DNA of 35,181 nt from an uncultured Eubacteriales bacterium (GCA_900542565.1 UQOC01000020.1:1-35181); one strand, 5' to 3'. Positions 23,888 to 32,022 are shown, counted from the first letter of the stretch. Notes: a model not told the origin generated them from the letters alone. Numbers and translations: made by a program.

Positions 23888-25099
23888 ATGGATGATTGGA
23901 ACAAGTTCTCCGGAAACGACGAAAGCTCTGAAAGCCATTATCAGGAGGGGTTTTCCCAAGAAAGCTTTTCTTCACCGGAAAGCAAAAAACCAAAGAAAAA
24001 AAGGTCAAGATATGTAACAAAAAAATTTTTCGTTGTAACTCTGATCTGCGCAATGGTCGTATCAGCAGCAGTCGGAGCAGGGGGATATGCTTTAACATCG
24101 GCATTATTGGGAGGTGGTTCCTCCGGCAGAAATGTCAACTCGACCAATTATAACCTTACAAGTTCCACAGGAAGCGAACTTTCGATCCAGGAGATCGTTG
24201 CAAAAAATGAAAATTCAGTTGTGGCCATCAGCACCGAGTCTGTATCAACAGATTCCTGGGTCAACCAATATGTCACTGAAGGCGCAGGAAGCGGCGTGGT
24301 GTACAGCGAGGACGGCTATATCCTCACCAACAACCATGTGATAGAAGGCGCCAGCAACATAACTGTCTCAATGCATGACGGCACCGAATATGACGCTACT
24401 CTGGTCGCTACGGACAGCCAGTCAGACATAGCAGTATTAAAGATAGATGCTACAGGGCTTACCCCTGTTACTTTTGGAGATTCCGATTCTCTTTCAGTGG
24501 GGGATCTGGCCGTAGTCATCGGCAATCCGCTGGGTACCCTGGCTGGTACTGCCACTGACGGCATAGTCAGCGGGCTTGAAAGAGAGATCACTCTCAACGG
24601 CAAGAATATGACGCTCATGCAGATAAGCGCATCTGTTAACCCCGGCAATTCGGGGGGCGGCGTATTTGACCAGTATGGAAATCTTATCGGCCTGGTTGTA
24701 GCAAAATCCTCCGGCTCCGATGTGGAGGGCCTCGGATTTGCCATTCCGTCAAATACTGTAGCGTCGGTGGCTGAATCTCTTATCAGCAACGGCTATGTCA
24801 CAGGCAGGCCTGCCGCCGGCATAACTATAGTTGATCTGACCTCTGCTTCTGATGCGATGAAATACGGCGTCAGCGTAACAGGCGTCTATATTCAGGAAGT
24901 TACCGGTTCCAACGCTGAATCTGCCGGCCTTAAAGCCGGGGACCTGATCTATATGATAGACGGCGAGCAAGTGACCGGTTCAGATATGCTTGTACAAACC
25001 ATACAGTCCCACGAGATCGGCGACAAGGTCACTTTTACCATAGTGCGTGACGACCAGATGATGGAAATCCAGGTCACTCTGGCTGAAGCTACAAGCTAA
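23888..25099 (+). CDS. HtrA/DegP-type membrane-anchored serine protease
   Basis: A 403-residue envelope quality-control protease. A charged cytoplasmic N-terminus (Ser/Glu/Lys-rich, 1-46) precedes one membrane segment (about 47-72), so the protease faces outward. The trypsin-like triad is visible: His150 in 'LTNNHVIEG', Asp180 in 'QSDIAVLKID' and Ser255 in 'NPGNSGGG'. A single PDZ domain follows from about 305 ('GVYIQEVTGSNAESAGLKAGDLIYMIDGEQV'). AAAGGAGGTCTTATTT before ATG 23888 fixes the start; an upstream in-frame ATG at 23852 has no such site. Divergent from phosphoglucomutase and followed by its own terminator. Confidence 0.95.
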   Translation: MDDWNKFSGNDESSESHYQEGFSQESFSSPESKKPKKKRSRYVTKKFFVVTLICAMVVSAAVGAGGYALTSALLGGGSSGRNVNSTNYNLTSSTGSELSIQEIVAKNENSVVAISTESVSTDSWVNQYVTEGAGSGVVYSEDGYILTNNHVIEGASNITVSMHDGTEYDATLVATDSQSDIAVLKIDATGLTPVTFGDSDSLSVGDLAVVIGNPLGTLAGTATDGIVSGLEREITLNGKNMTLMQISASVNPGNSGGGVFDQYGNLIGLVVAKSSGSDVEGLGFAIPSNTVASVAESLISNGYVTGRPAAGITIVDLTSASDAMKYGVSVTGVYIQEVTGSNAESAGLKAGDLIYMIDGEQVTGSDMLVQTIQSHEIGDKVTFTIVRDDQMMEIQVTLAEATS

Positions 25100-25140
25100 T
25101 GCAATTTACCAATTCCTTTCTAAAATATACCTAAACTCCA

Positions 25141-25180
25141 AAGACCCGGTGGATCATATCGCCGGGTCTTCGGGTTTTTT
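25141..25180 (+). terminator. Terminator after htrA
   Basis: Stem AAGACCCGG (25141-25149) / CCGGGTCTT (25162-25170) with a 12-base loop, followed by CGGGTTTTTT. It may also slow minus-strand transcription from plsC. Confidence 0.85.
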
Positions 25181-25226
25181 GCTTTTTTGCCGTCCGGTCC
25201 TTTGGAAAAAGGCCGTGCGCCTTACA

Positions 25227-25946
25227 TTAAAGTCCGCTCCTGACTATCTGCTCAAGTCTGGCCGCAAGCTCAGACTGTTCTTTTCTGTCCAGCTTGGAGG
25301 TATCTATGGGCTCATGTACGATAAAATCGACTTTCTGCCCTTTCGTTATCACTCCGGTCTGCTCAAAGACTTTATATGTTCCCCTGATGGTCGCGGGAAC
25401 GATCAGAGCCTTTGCTTTGGTGGCAAGTTTCAGGCTTCCGTGTTTAAATTCCGTCATTTCATCAGACTGGCTCCTTGTGCCTTCCGGAAATATCACCAAT
25501 GAATAGCCGTTCCTCAGCATGTCCGCTCCCTGGTTTATGGTGGCAAGAGATGCTCTGGCATCTCCTCTCTTGATGAAAAGGCTCTCGATCCTCAATATCC
25601 ATTTGGAAAAAAGCGGGATATTCATCAGTTCTTCTTTGGCAATGAAGCCGATCTGGTGTTTCACTGCCTTGAGATATACGAGGATATCCGCATATGACTG
25701 ATGATTGGATACATATACTACCGGTCCATGTTCCGGCAGGTACTGGGGATTGACCAGATTGATTTCCAGGTCCAGATAGTCTGCAACCTTATCTGACCAG
25801 TATCTGCAGACTTCCTCTATGACCTGCCTTTCCTCTTCCTGCTTTCCCGCAGCCTTGAGCGCTTCTATCTTTTTCTTATAGGAGCCTAAGGCAGCGATGC
25901 TCGTTGCCAAATAAAAAAAGCCTCCTATGTTCCCTATCAGCTTCAT
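25227..25946 (-). CDS. plsC: 1-acyl-sn-glycerol-3-phosphate acyltransferase
   Basis: A 239-residue membrane-associated acyltransferase that adds the second acyl chain to lysophosphatidic acid, giving phosphatidic acid. The catalytic HX4D is His82-Asp87 in 'NHQSYAD', and the glycerol-phosphate site is 'FPEGTRS' at 153-159. An N-terminal hydrophobic segment ('IGGFFYLATSIAALG') anchors it. GGAGGAAACATAG precedes ATG 25946. It is monocistronic, lying between htrA (convergent) and a PAP2-type phosphatase gene (divergent), which also acts on lipid phosphates. Confidence 0.93.
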   Translation of the reverse strand: MKLIGNIGGFFYLATSIAALGSYKKKIEALKAAGKQEEERQVIEEVCRYWSDKVADYLDLEINLVNPQYLPEHGPVVYVSNHQSYADILVYLKAVKHQIGFIAKEELMNIPLFSKWILRIESLFIKRGDARASLATINQGADMLRNGYSLVIFPEGTRSQSDEMTEFKHGSLKLATKAKALIVPATIRGTYKVFEQTGVITKGQKVDFIVHEPIDTSKLDRKEQSELAARLEQIVRSGL

Positions 25947-26058
25947 CTATGTTTCCTCCAAAATGTGATCTTCCTTTTTCTGTACTGCCCTGTCCTGCGG
26001 CGTAAAGGCTTGCATACATTGTACCACAAACACTATGTTATTTTCCACAGAAAAAGTG

Positions 26059-26064
26059 TATAAT
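26059..26064 (+). promoter_or_regulatory. -10 box of the PAP2-cysK operon (candidate)
   Basis: TATAAT at 26059-26064, preceded by GTG; the -35 position (about 26036-26041) has only a weak match. Confidence 0.4.
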
Positions 26065-26093
26065 TAAATAAATAGACTGAAAGGAAGTGCCTT

Positions 26094-26741
26094 ATGAAAA
26101 ATAAATCTGTCTGGCCTGCTGTTCGTATAGCGGCTGCTCTCCTGCTGTTTGCCGGCGCAGGAGCCATTGCCTTTTTTCTCCAGTCCCGGTATGCGATGGG
26201 GCCGTCCCAATGGGATCTGTCAGTACAGGATGCTTTTTTCAGCCTGCGGAACGATGTGTTAAACTCCATTGTAATAGTCCTGACCCATTGCGGGGATACT
26301 GTGACGATCATAGTTCTTTGCGCCATCCTGCTCCTGCTCCCAAGCAGGCTCAAGTACGGTGTACCCGTATCGGCCGCAGCGCTCACCGGCCTTGCCATAT
26401 ATAAACCCATGAAGCATATATTTCTGCGGGCAAGGCCCGATCAGGCCTTCCATCTTGTGGAGCAGGGCGGTTATTCTTTTCCCAGCGGCCATTCGGTCAC
26501 TTCGGTCATAGTTTACGGGCTTCTGGTCTATCTGATACGGAAGCACTGCAAGAACCAAAAGCTGAAGAACCTCCTGACGGCCGTATGTTCCGCTTTTGCT
26601 CTGCTGATCGGACCCAGCAGGATCTATGTGGGCGTTCACTGGCCTACGGATGTGCTCTGCGGCTGGCTCATAGGCGGAGGCGTTTTGCTGCTGGCCATCA
26701 CAGTTTTAGAAAGGATATACAGGAAAAATGAAAGTATTTGA
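26094..26741 (+). CDS. PAP2-family membrane phosphatase
   Basis: A 215-residue integral membrane phosphatase with five or six hydrophobic helices. The three PAP2 motifs are complete: K-x6-RP (Lys107 to Arg114-Pro115), PSGH (130-133, His as acid/base) and SR-x5-H-x3-D (Ser175-Arg176, His182, Asp186). Bacterial relatives dephosphorylate undecaprenyl pyrophosphate or phosphatidylglycerol phosphate; which applies here cannot be told. GAAAGGAAGTGCCTT precedes the ATG. The last 14 bases overlap the start of cysK, suggesting coupled translation even though the functions look unrelated. Confidence 0.92.
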   Translation: MKNKSVWPAVRIAAALLLFAGAGAIAFFLQSRYAMGPSQWDLSVQDAFFSLRNDVLNSIVIVLTHCGDTVTIIVLCAILLLLPSRLKYGVPVSAAALTGLAIYKPMKHIFLRARPDQAFHLVEQGGYSFPSGHSVTSVIVYGLLVYLIRKHCKNQKLKNLLTAVCSAFALLIGPSRIYVGVHWPTDVLCGWLIGGGVLLLAITVLERIYRKNESI

Positions 26742-27654
26742 AAACATATCTGAGCTTATCGGCAACACGCCCATAGTAAGGCTCAATTCAGTTGAAAAAA
26801 ACCTCGGCTTAAAAGCCGCTGTCTATGCAAAGGTAGAAGCTTTTAATCCGGCCGGGAGCGCCAAGGACAGAGTCGGCATGGCTCTCATCCAGGATGCCCA
26901 GGCCCGCGGACTGGTCAAGCCGGGAGCTACCATCATCGAACCCACAAGCGGCAATACCGGCATAGGGCTGGCTTCTTATGCAGCCTCAAGAGGTTATAGG
27001 GTTATCCTGACAATGCCTGATACCATGAGCATCGAAAGGCGCAATCTGCTCAGAGCTTTCGGTGCAGAACTTGTCCTCACCGAAGGCACACTGGGCATGC
27101 AGGGAGCCGTCGACAAGGCCTCTGAGCTGGCCGCTCAGATTGAGGGAAGCTTTATCCCCGGCCAGTTTGACAACCCGGCCAACCCTAAGATCCACTATGA
27201 GACTACCGGCCCGGAAATATACGAAGCCATGGATGGGAAAATCGACTTCTTTGTGGCAGGCGTCGGCACGGGCGGTACCATCACGGGAGTAGGCCATTAT
27301 CTGAAAAAGCAGGATCCTGCCGTAAGAGTGGTGGCGGTGGAACCTGCTTCATCTCCTCTGCTTTCAGAGGGAAGATCCGGCTCCCACGGCCTGCAGGGTA
27401 TCGGGGCAAACTTTGTACCGTCCATACTCGACCCTGATGTTTATGATGAGATAATCACTGTTACCGATGAAGAGGCATACGAAAAAGGCCGCCTTATCGC
27501 CTGCAAAGAAGGCTTCCTGGTGGGTATTTCCTCCGGGGCAGCTGTCCATGCAGCTGTAGTCCTGGCTCAAAGGCCGGAAAACGCCGGCAAGAACATTGTC
27601 GTTTTTCTGCCTGATACCGGAGACAGGTACTTGTCCACTCCGATGTTCGGATAG
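26728..27654 (+). CDS. cysK: Cysteine synthase (O-acetylserine sulfhydrylase)
   Basis: A 308-residue PLP enzyme that forms cysteine from O-acetylserine and sulfide. The PLP lysine is Lys46 in '[11 protein letters not shown]', the substrate loop is '[10 protein letters not shown]' (71-80), the phosphate-binding loop is '[10 protein letters not shown]', and the C-terminal PLP-ring serine lies in '[11 protein letters not shown]'. Full length for the family. It begins inside the end of the PAP2 gene behind a modest AGGAAAA site. No serine acetyltransferase or sulfur regulator lies nearby. No simple terminator follows; instead there is a 468-base geneless stretch with several stem-loops. Confidence 0.96.
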   Translation: MKVFENISELIGNTPIVRLNSVEKNLGLKAAVYAKVEAFNPAGSAKDRVGMALIQDAQARGLVKPGATIIEPTSGNTGIGLASYAASRGYRVILTMPDTMSIERRNLLRAFGAELVLTEGTLGMQGAVDKASELAAQIEGSFIPGQFDNPANPKIHYETTGPEIYEAMDGKIDFFVAGVGTGGTITGVGHYLKKQDPAVRVVAVEPASSPLLSEGRSGSHGLQGIGANFVPSILDPDVYDEIITVTDEEAYEKGRLIACKEGFLVGISSGAAVHAAVVLAQRPENAGKNIVVFLPDTGDRYLSTPMFG

Positions 27655-27736
27655 CGTAGCAATGAGGCTGCCGGGCGAGGATCATTTTGGATAGAGTAAA
27701 ATTTGCCAGGTCACATGTCCTTCCGCCAGCGAAACA

Positions 27737-27905
27737 TTCTCTTTTTTGAGAAAATACCCCTTGCTGAGAACCCATGGAGACTTTTGGGTTCTTGTTCCCC
27801 AAAAACGAAGGCTGCTGAGAACCTTTTTTCTTCGTGCGGTTCTCAGCAGATGATGAATATAAAAAACAAGAACCTAAATTGGTTTGTTTTTCCAAAATAG
27901 GTTCT
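27737..27905. repeat. Cluster of stem-loops built on AGAACC/GGTTCT
   Basis: Four inverted repeats lie in 170 bases: TTCTC/GAGAA (27737-27752); AGAACCCA to TTGGGTTCT (about 27768-27791); a perfect 12-base pair CTGCTGAGAACC / GGTTCTCAGCAG (27812-27823 with 27838-27849); and AGAACCTA-AATTGG / CCAAAA-TAGGTTCT (27869-27882 with 27892-27905, 12 of 14 pairs). The last three share AGAACC/GGTTCT arms. None has a good T tract, so they are not ordinary terminators, although the region follows cysK. They resemble REP-like palindromic elements. Confidence 0.75.
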
Positions 27906-27924
27906 CACAAAAGCCATGTCACGC

Positions 27925-28122
27925 TGAAACGGGGACATTTTCCTGGCGGACGGTCCGGGCAACTCAAAGTCGTACGGCTGTTTGGCGGGCAAGCCGGGGC
28001 GGCCCCGGACACCCCGGACTGCCAAGGGGCCCGGACACCCCGGACTGCCAAGGGCGACGGACGGCCGGGGACGGCCCACGACAGCCACGAGCGCCACGGG
28101 CAGCGAGCGGCCTACACCGTCT
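27925..28122. other. GC-rich geneless segment with two perfect 25-bp repeats
   Basis: This stretch is far richer in G and C than the flanking genes. A 25-base sequence beginning CCCGGACACCCCGGACTG occurs twice without change, at 28004-28028 and 28030-28054 (period 26). Short GACGG/ACGGCC motifs follow to about 28078. Open frames cross it on both strands, but none has a ribosome site, and they read as Pro/Arg/Gly-rich low-complexity peptides, so I do not call a gene. It ends at the stop of the minus-strand gene at 28123. Confidence 0.75.
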
Positions 28123-28395
28123 TTAATCCTGCGGCCTTATCTGACTGACCAGATACTTTGCCCGTTCAAGGTCCTTCTTATAAACGAATATCTCATATTC
28201 ATACATGTGCTCAGACGATATGCCAAAACTCCCGCTCATGGCCCGCTGGCTGCCTCTGCCGCCCCAGCGGCTCTGATGGCTTCTAGCCTTGACCTTGTAG
28301 AGGATACCGGCCGCTCCGAGAGTTTCCCGTATCTGGTATGCGCGCTTCATATCACGGCCTATCCACAGGCTTTCCGAATTGAAGATCGTAAACAT
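28123..28395 (-). CDS. Small conserved-looking protein of unknown function
   Basis: A 90-residue protein starting at ATG 28395 behind AAAAGGAGGCGGCAAAG, a strong site. The N-terminus 'FTIFNSESLWIGRDMKRAYQIRETLGAAGILYKVK' and C-terminal 'YEYEIFVYKKDLERAKYLV' suggest a small alpha/beta fold of the DUF2007 kind (a ferredoxin-like domain first described as a putative signal transducer). The middle contains 'SHQSRWGGRGSQRAMSGSFG', basic and glycine-rich. It has no signal peptide or membrane segment. It lies 30 bases after the end of the DUF2148 reading frame, so the two are probably co-transcribed. I do not recognise a function. Confidence 0.78.
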   Translation of the reverse strand: MFTIFNSESLWIGRDMKRAYQIRETLGAAGILYKVKARSHQSRWGGRGSQRAMSGSFGISSEHMYEYEIFVYKKDLERAKYLVSQIRPQD

Positions 28396-28425
28396 CTTTG
28401 CCGCCTCCTTTTGCGTGAGCTAAAC

Positions 28426-28978
28426 TTAAAGCAGCACTGCGCCCGGTCCTCTGTCGTAGTATATGCTCTTGGAAGAAACACTGAGGGGTATACCATAACT
28501 GATCTTGACATTTTCCGGCAGACAGCCTATGGCCACTGCACCGCGCCCGGCCGAATACATCACACGGTTGTCTATACGGTTATCCGCTGCAACGGCAGGC
28601 AGCCGCAGAGCCTACGGCGATGCCCAGATCGCTCAGGTTGAATACGCAGTTGCCGCCGGATTTTTTCATCTCTGCGCAGTTTTTATAACCGCACATTCCG
28701 CACGGATCCATACCAAAAGGCGTGTCTTTGCAGCCGATGATGACTACGCAGATACTGTTGTCCACATTGGCCGCATCCCTTATCATAAAGTCCTTTTCTT
28801 CAGCCTTTCCGATCTCCCTCATGGCCTCAGAGAGTCTGTCCTTATCTTCTCCGGTAAGTATCACTCCTGTGACCGTATCTTTTCCACTGGCTTTTGGCGC
28901 TGTCTTTGCTGCTGTTATCATCAGGTCAGCAACCTGCATGACTGCGTCATGTTCCGACTGGTTCATATATTTTATCAT
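28426..28978 (-). pseudogene. DUF2148 ferredoxin-like domain protein, frameshifted
   Basis: Starting at ATG 28978 (behind AAAAGGAGGCATGAAC), the frame reads as a DUF2148 protein with the cysteine cluster 'GMDPCGMCGYKNCAEMKKSGGNCVF', then stops soon after 'LGIAVGSAAACRCSG' near 28580. The missing C-terminus is present in another frame: 'VAADNRIDNRVMYSAGRGAVAIGCLPENVKISYGIPLS' and on to a stop at 28426. The break coincides with a doubled GGCA (28594-28601; TGCC twice on the coding strand). Removing one copy gives a protein of 182 residues with 'GSAAAVAADNRIDNRVM', the expected family spacing. The family may bind an iron-sulfur cluster; its function is unknown. Either a recent natural lesion or a sequence error. 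Confidence 0.88.
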
Positions 28979-29056
28979 GTTCATGCCTCCTTTTCCCATA
29001 ACTGCACGGTCCTGACTGCCCGGCTGATCTTTTGGGTATTTTAATTATACATAATC

Positions 29057-29085
29057 TTGCAGAGGCAGTAAAGTTGTTATAGAAT
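29057..29085 (+). promoter_or_regulatory. Promoter of the nucleotidyltransferase gene
   Basis: TTGCAG at 29057-29062 and TAGAAT at 29080-29085, spacer 17, ending 33 bases before the start codon. Confidence 0.65.
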
Positions 29086-29118
29086 ATATAAAAGAATTTC
29101 TTAGGAGTGTATTCACCA

Positions 29119-30060
29119 ATGAAAAAACCAGTATTAGTTGTAATGGCGGCTGGCATGGGAAGCCGTTTCGGCGGTCTCAAGCAGATCACTCCCGTTACCG
29201 ACAAGGGAGAGATCATCCTTGACTTTTCTTTATATGACGCAATGATGGCCGGCTTTGATAAAGCCATCTTTATCATTAAAAAGGAAAATGAAGCTGCATT
29301 TCGGGATCTGCTCTCGGAGCGGGCCGGAAAGTATATGGATATCCAATATGTTTTCCAGGAGCTCGCTGATCTGCCTGAGGGCTACAGCGTGCCTTCCGGC
29401 CGTGAGAAGCCATGGGGCACCGCCCACGCAGTGCTTTCTGCCCGCAAAGCTGTTGATGGCCCTATGGCGGTCATCAACGCAGACGATTATTATGGTCCGG
29501 GAGCTTTCCAGAGTATTTACGGATTCCTGGAAAATGCTGCAGACGACAGCAAATATCATTATTGCATGGTGGGCTACAGGATTGAAAACACATTGACTGA
29601 AAACGGTTATGTTTCCAGAGGCGTATGTGAGACTTCTCAAGACGGCAACCTTTCATCCATAACTGAGCGTACCAAGATCAGGTGGTCCGACGGCCTTGAC
29701 GGCATAGAAAGCGGCAAGATCGTCTACACGGAAGATGACGGCGCAACATGGAACGAGCTTGCCAAGGGTACCATAGTATCCATGAATTTCTGGGGATTTA
29801 CACCGTCCATGATGCAAGAGATGGAAAACGGTTTCCCTGCTTTTCTGGATAAGGCCATGGCAGAAAATCCGCTTAAAGGGGAATATTTCCTTCCGGGTGT
29901 AGTGGACAGGCTCATCAGCGAGAACAAGGCTGATGTCAGGGTTCTCAGCTCCATGGACCGCTGGTACGGCGTGACTTATAAAGAAGATCTCGATGCAGTC
30001 AAAGCTGCGCTGCAATCCATGAAAGACAAAGGCGAATATCCGGATGTCCTTTGGAAATAG
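29119..30060 (+). CDS. Sugar-phosphate nucleotidyltransferase-like protein
   Basis: A 313-residue protein with a Rossmann-like nucleotidyltransferase fold. The signature loop 'VMAAGMGSRFGGLKQITPV' (about 8-26) binds NTP, and 'AVINADDYYG' carries the metal-binding aspartate. The family activates sugar phosphates as NDP-sugars; this version is shorter than enzymes with an added beta-helix domain and its sugar is unknown. ATG 29119 follows TTAGGAGTGTATTCACCA; an in-frame GTG four codons earlier sits too close to the ribosome site. Monocistronic, divergent from the DUF2148 gene. A GC-rich stem follows at 30080-30117. Confidence 0.88.
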   Translation: MKKPVLVVMAAGMGSRFGGLKQITPVTDKGEIILDFSLYDAMMAGFDKAIFIIKKENEAAFRDLLSERAGKYMDIQYVFQELADLPEGYSVPSGREKPWGTAHAVLSARKAVDGPMAVINADDYYGPGAFQSIYGFLENAADDSKYHYCMVGYRIENTLTENGYVSRGVCETSQDGNLSSITERTKIRWSDGLDGIESGKIVYTEDDGATWNELAKGTIVSMNFWGFTPSMMQEMENGFPAFLDKAMAENPLKGEYFLPGVVDRLISENKADVRVLSSMDRWYGVTYKEDLDAVKAALQSMKDKGEYPDVLWK

Positions 30061-30079
30061 ATGAGTGGTACACATATCC

Positions 30080-30117
30080 GCCGGTCCGGCAGGAGCAAGG
30101 CTGATCCGGGCCGGCAG
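30080..30117 (+). other. GC-rich stem-loop after the nucleotidyltransferase gene
   Basis: GCCGGTCCGG / CCGGGCCGGC, 9 of 10 positions pairing, around a 16-base loop. No T tract follows, so a terminator role is uncertain. Confidence 0.5.
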
Positions 30118-30184
30118 TAGTGTATGTGAATACGCTCAAAACTCTGCCTATAATAATAAATGCAGACTTACATCCGCTTAAAGG

Positions 30185-30669
30185 TTATAGGCTTGTCAGA
30201 ACCGGATTGTCCAGATAATCATACACCCGCCTGATCTCGCTTATCTTGCGGGTATCCAGCATGGACGGACATCCTTTATCAAGAGCTGCGATTTTTGCCA
30301 TATCTTCCTCACCCAGGCTAAACATCCTTTCTTTGTGTATGGATTTCGATATGACGATCACCCCTTGCTGCACATTCCAGCGCAGGATGATCTGAGCCGA
30401 CTTCTTTCCATACTTGCAGGCCATCTGACATATCACAGGCTCTGTAAACATCCCTTTCAGCCCTTCTGCAAAAGGCGCCCATGCCTGCGGCTGAACATCA
30501 AGCTCTTTCATCAGTAAAAGATCCTCCGAGCGCTGATAATGCGGATGCCTCTCAATCTGATTTATCTGGGGAATGATTTCTGCATTACAGCTTGTGATTC
30601 TTCTGTTCCGCATGCCCCGACTGAAAAAATCATCAGCACCACCATAAATAAAGAAATTATTTTTTTCAC
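30185..30669 (-). pseudogene. Aldo/keto reductase remnant abutting a lipoprotein signal peptide
   Basis: The 3' part (about 30590 to 30185) encodes the C-terminal 134 residues of an aldo/keto reductase: 'EIIPQINQIERHPHYQ', 'QAWAPFAEG', 'QIILRWNVQQGVIVISKSIHKERM', and a natural end 'DYLDNPVLTSL'. The catalytic Asp, Tyr and Lys regions that should come before are absent. Directly upstream, in a different frame, is GTG 30669 behind ACAGGAGGAACGACGA. It opens a 35-codon frame starting with a lipoprotein signal ('KKIISLFMVVLMIFSVGACGTEE', lipobox Cys20) and stopping at 30562. An internal deletion that removed the first half of a secreted reductase, or joined two genes, would explain this. No functional enzyme can be made. 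Confidence 0.82.
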
Positions 30670-30833
30670 TCGTCGTTCCTCCTGTAAGGCTGTATTTTTT
30701 GCTTTTTGCAGTATCGCTATTTATTGCAGTTCCCAATCCCTTGTTTCTCTGGTCTCATTATATGTAGGCCTCGGTTCCATGTCTAATGCCTATAATTTAT
30801 CGCCTTTTATTTGTTTTATGTATGGATGTGGGC

Positions 30834-30878
30834 AAAAAAAGAGACTTTCAAGTCTGTATTGTCCTGAAAGTCTTTTTA
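30834..30878. terminator. Terminator after the lipoprotein gene
   Basis: Perfect stem AGACTTTCA (30842-30850) / TGAAAGTCT (30865-30873) with a 14-base loop; an A run (30834-30840) gives the minus-strand T tract, and TTTTT follows on the plus strand. The stretch 30670-30833 between the reductase remnant and this stem holds nothing else I recognise. Confidence 0.88.
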
Positions 30879-30911
30879 TTCAATACCATTTCACAATCCG
30901 CCGGCCCCGCG

Positions 30912-31856
30912 CTATCCGAAATACTCCTCCGGTACCAGTGCGATTGGCCATATGTCCGGTATATCGTCTCCGTCCTCATGTATGGCATAAAGCCCGTCCA
31001 GGGCCAGATAAACCTTATCGCCTGCTTCAAGGCCGTAAGGCAGATGGACATCATCGGCATAGTTGCTGTCAAGGCACAGGCAAAGCTGAGGATCGTCCTG
31101 ATACATCCCGCTCTCTCCGTCCGGTTCAAAGATGATCTTCTGATCGCTGACTTCCGCCACGGTGGCAAGGACATAAGAGTACCCCTCCATTGATGAAGGC
31201 TTATCCACATCTGCTGTCTGGCTTGCAGTCCAGTCCTTATCAGTTATGCTCAAAGATTCGTAAGGGAAAACCGCATCAGCCACCTTATGACCACTATCTG
31301 TGTTTATAACTTCAAGATCTACTGCGGCATTACAATCTCCCGTCAACAGCACCTGATTTGACAGGATCATGCTCGTTATGCCCAGCATATCTCCCATAAG
31401 CCCAAGGCCAGCCGCAGAAAATGCCTCCTCAAAGTTTTCTATGTTCAGATGGAATGTGACTGACGACCAGTCCTGGGCATATTCAACATCTGCCGTATCA
31501 TCCCGCATGCAGATTTCTTCTATTGCCTGGTCCAGAAGTTTGCGGTTTTGCTCTACGAGAGCGTCCCTTTGCTGCCCTGTCGCCTCTAAGATCAGATATT
31601 CCCCGTCTCGGTAGACTTGGGAAGCAAATTGATCGCTTATATGCAGGTTGTCATCATTATCTATAAAAAAACTCAGAGCGTCCTTATATTCTTCCTGTCC
31701 GAGGAACCAGTTGTAATAGCCGGCAAAGCGGTATTCCTCTGTCTGATCACCGCCGTTTCCCGTAACATTCCCTTTTGCACATCCGGATGCAGCTGCTGCT
31801 ACTGCGCATATCAACAGTAATATGATAGCTTTGCGCATTGCCTTTTTCCCTTTCAT
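30912..31856 (-). CDS. Predicted lipoprotein of unknown function
   Basis: A 314-residue secreted lipoprotein. The signal peptide ends in lipobox 'AAASGC' with Cys26. The mature protein is acidic (many Asp and Glu, including 'DDNLHISDQ', 'DVDKPSSMEGYS', 'DGDDIPDIWP') and ends in a compact region with 'LEAGDKVYLALDGLYAI' that could be a small beta-barrel like those in DUF3221-type domains. AAAGGAGAGAGGATA before ATG 31856 fixes the start. Monocistronic, divergent from a GNAT gene. I do not recognise a named family. Confidence 0.82.
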   Translation of the reverse strand: MKGKKAMRKAIILLLICAVAAAASGCAKGNVTGNGGDQTEEYRFAGYYNWFLGQEEYKDALSFFIDNDDNLHISDQFASQVYRDGEYLILEATGQQRDALVEQNRKLLDQAIEEICMRDDTADVEYAQDWSSVTFHLNIENFEEAFSAAGLGLMGDMLGITSMILSNQVLLTGDCNAAVDLEVINTDSGHKVADAVFPYESLSITDKDWTASQTADVDKPSSMEGYSYVLATVAEVSDQKIIFEPDGESGMYQDDPQLCLCLDSNYADDVHLPYGLEAGDKVYLALDGLYAIHEDGDDIPDIWPIALVPEEYFG

Positions 31857-31957
31857 TATCCTCTCTCCTTTGCTGTATCATACCGTCAGTTTAGCAAACG
31901 CATTTCAATGAAAGCTTCCTTGCGCCGCCAGGCGTTTCTTTCCCATCTATTGTGTTC

Positions 31958-31966
31958 ATTATACCA
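31958..31966 (-). promoter_or_regulatory. Extended -10 promoter of the lipoprotein gene
   Basis: Minus-strand TGGTATAAT at 31958-31966 is a perfect extended -10 element; no clear -35 box lies 16-18 bases away. Confidence 0.55.
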
Positions 31967-31994
31967 CGGACCGGGAAATGTTTCTGTACATTTT

Positions 31995-32022
31995 TTGCAT
32001 TAAGTATTATGATATATATAAG
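31995..32022 (+). promoter_or_regulatory. Promoter of the GNAT gene
   Basis: TTGCAT at 31995-32000 and TATAAG at 32017-32022, spacer 16. Confidence 0.6.

Noticed and set aside
27834..28641. Overlapping open frames on both strands through the GC-rich island
   Set aside because: Stop codons are rare simply because the DNA is GC-rich; peptides are Pro/Arg/Gly low-complexity, without start signals, and overlap real minus-strand genes.
30185..30736. Intact 183-codon protein at this position
   Set aside because: The first 50 residues come from a lipoprotein signal region read in the wrong frame; only the C-terminal part resembles aldo/keto reductase, and the catalytic half is missing.
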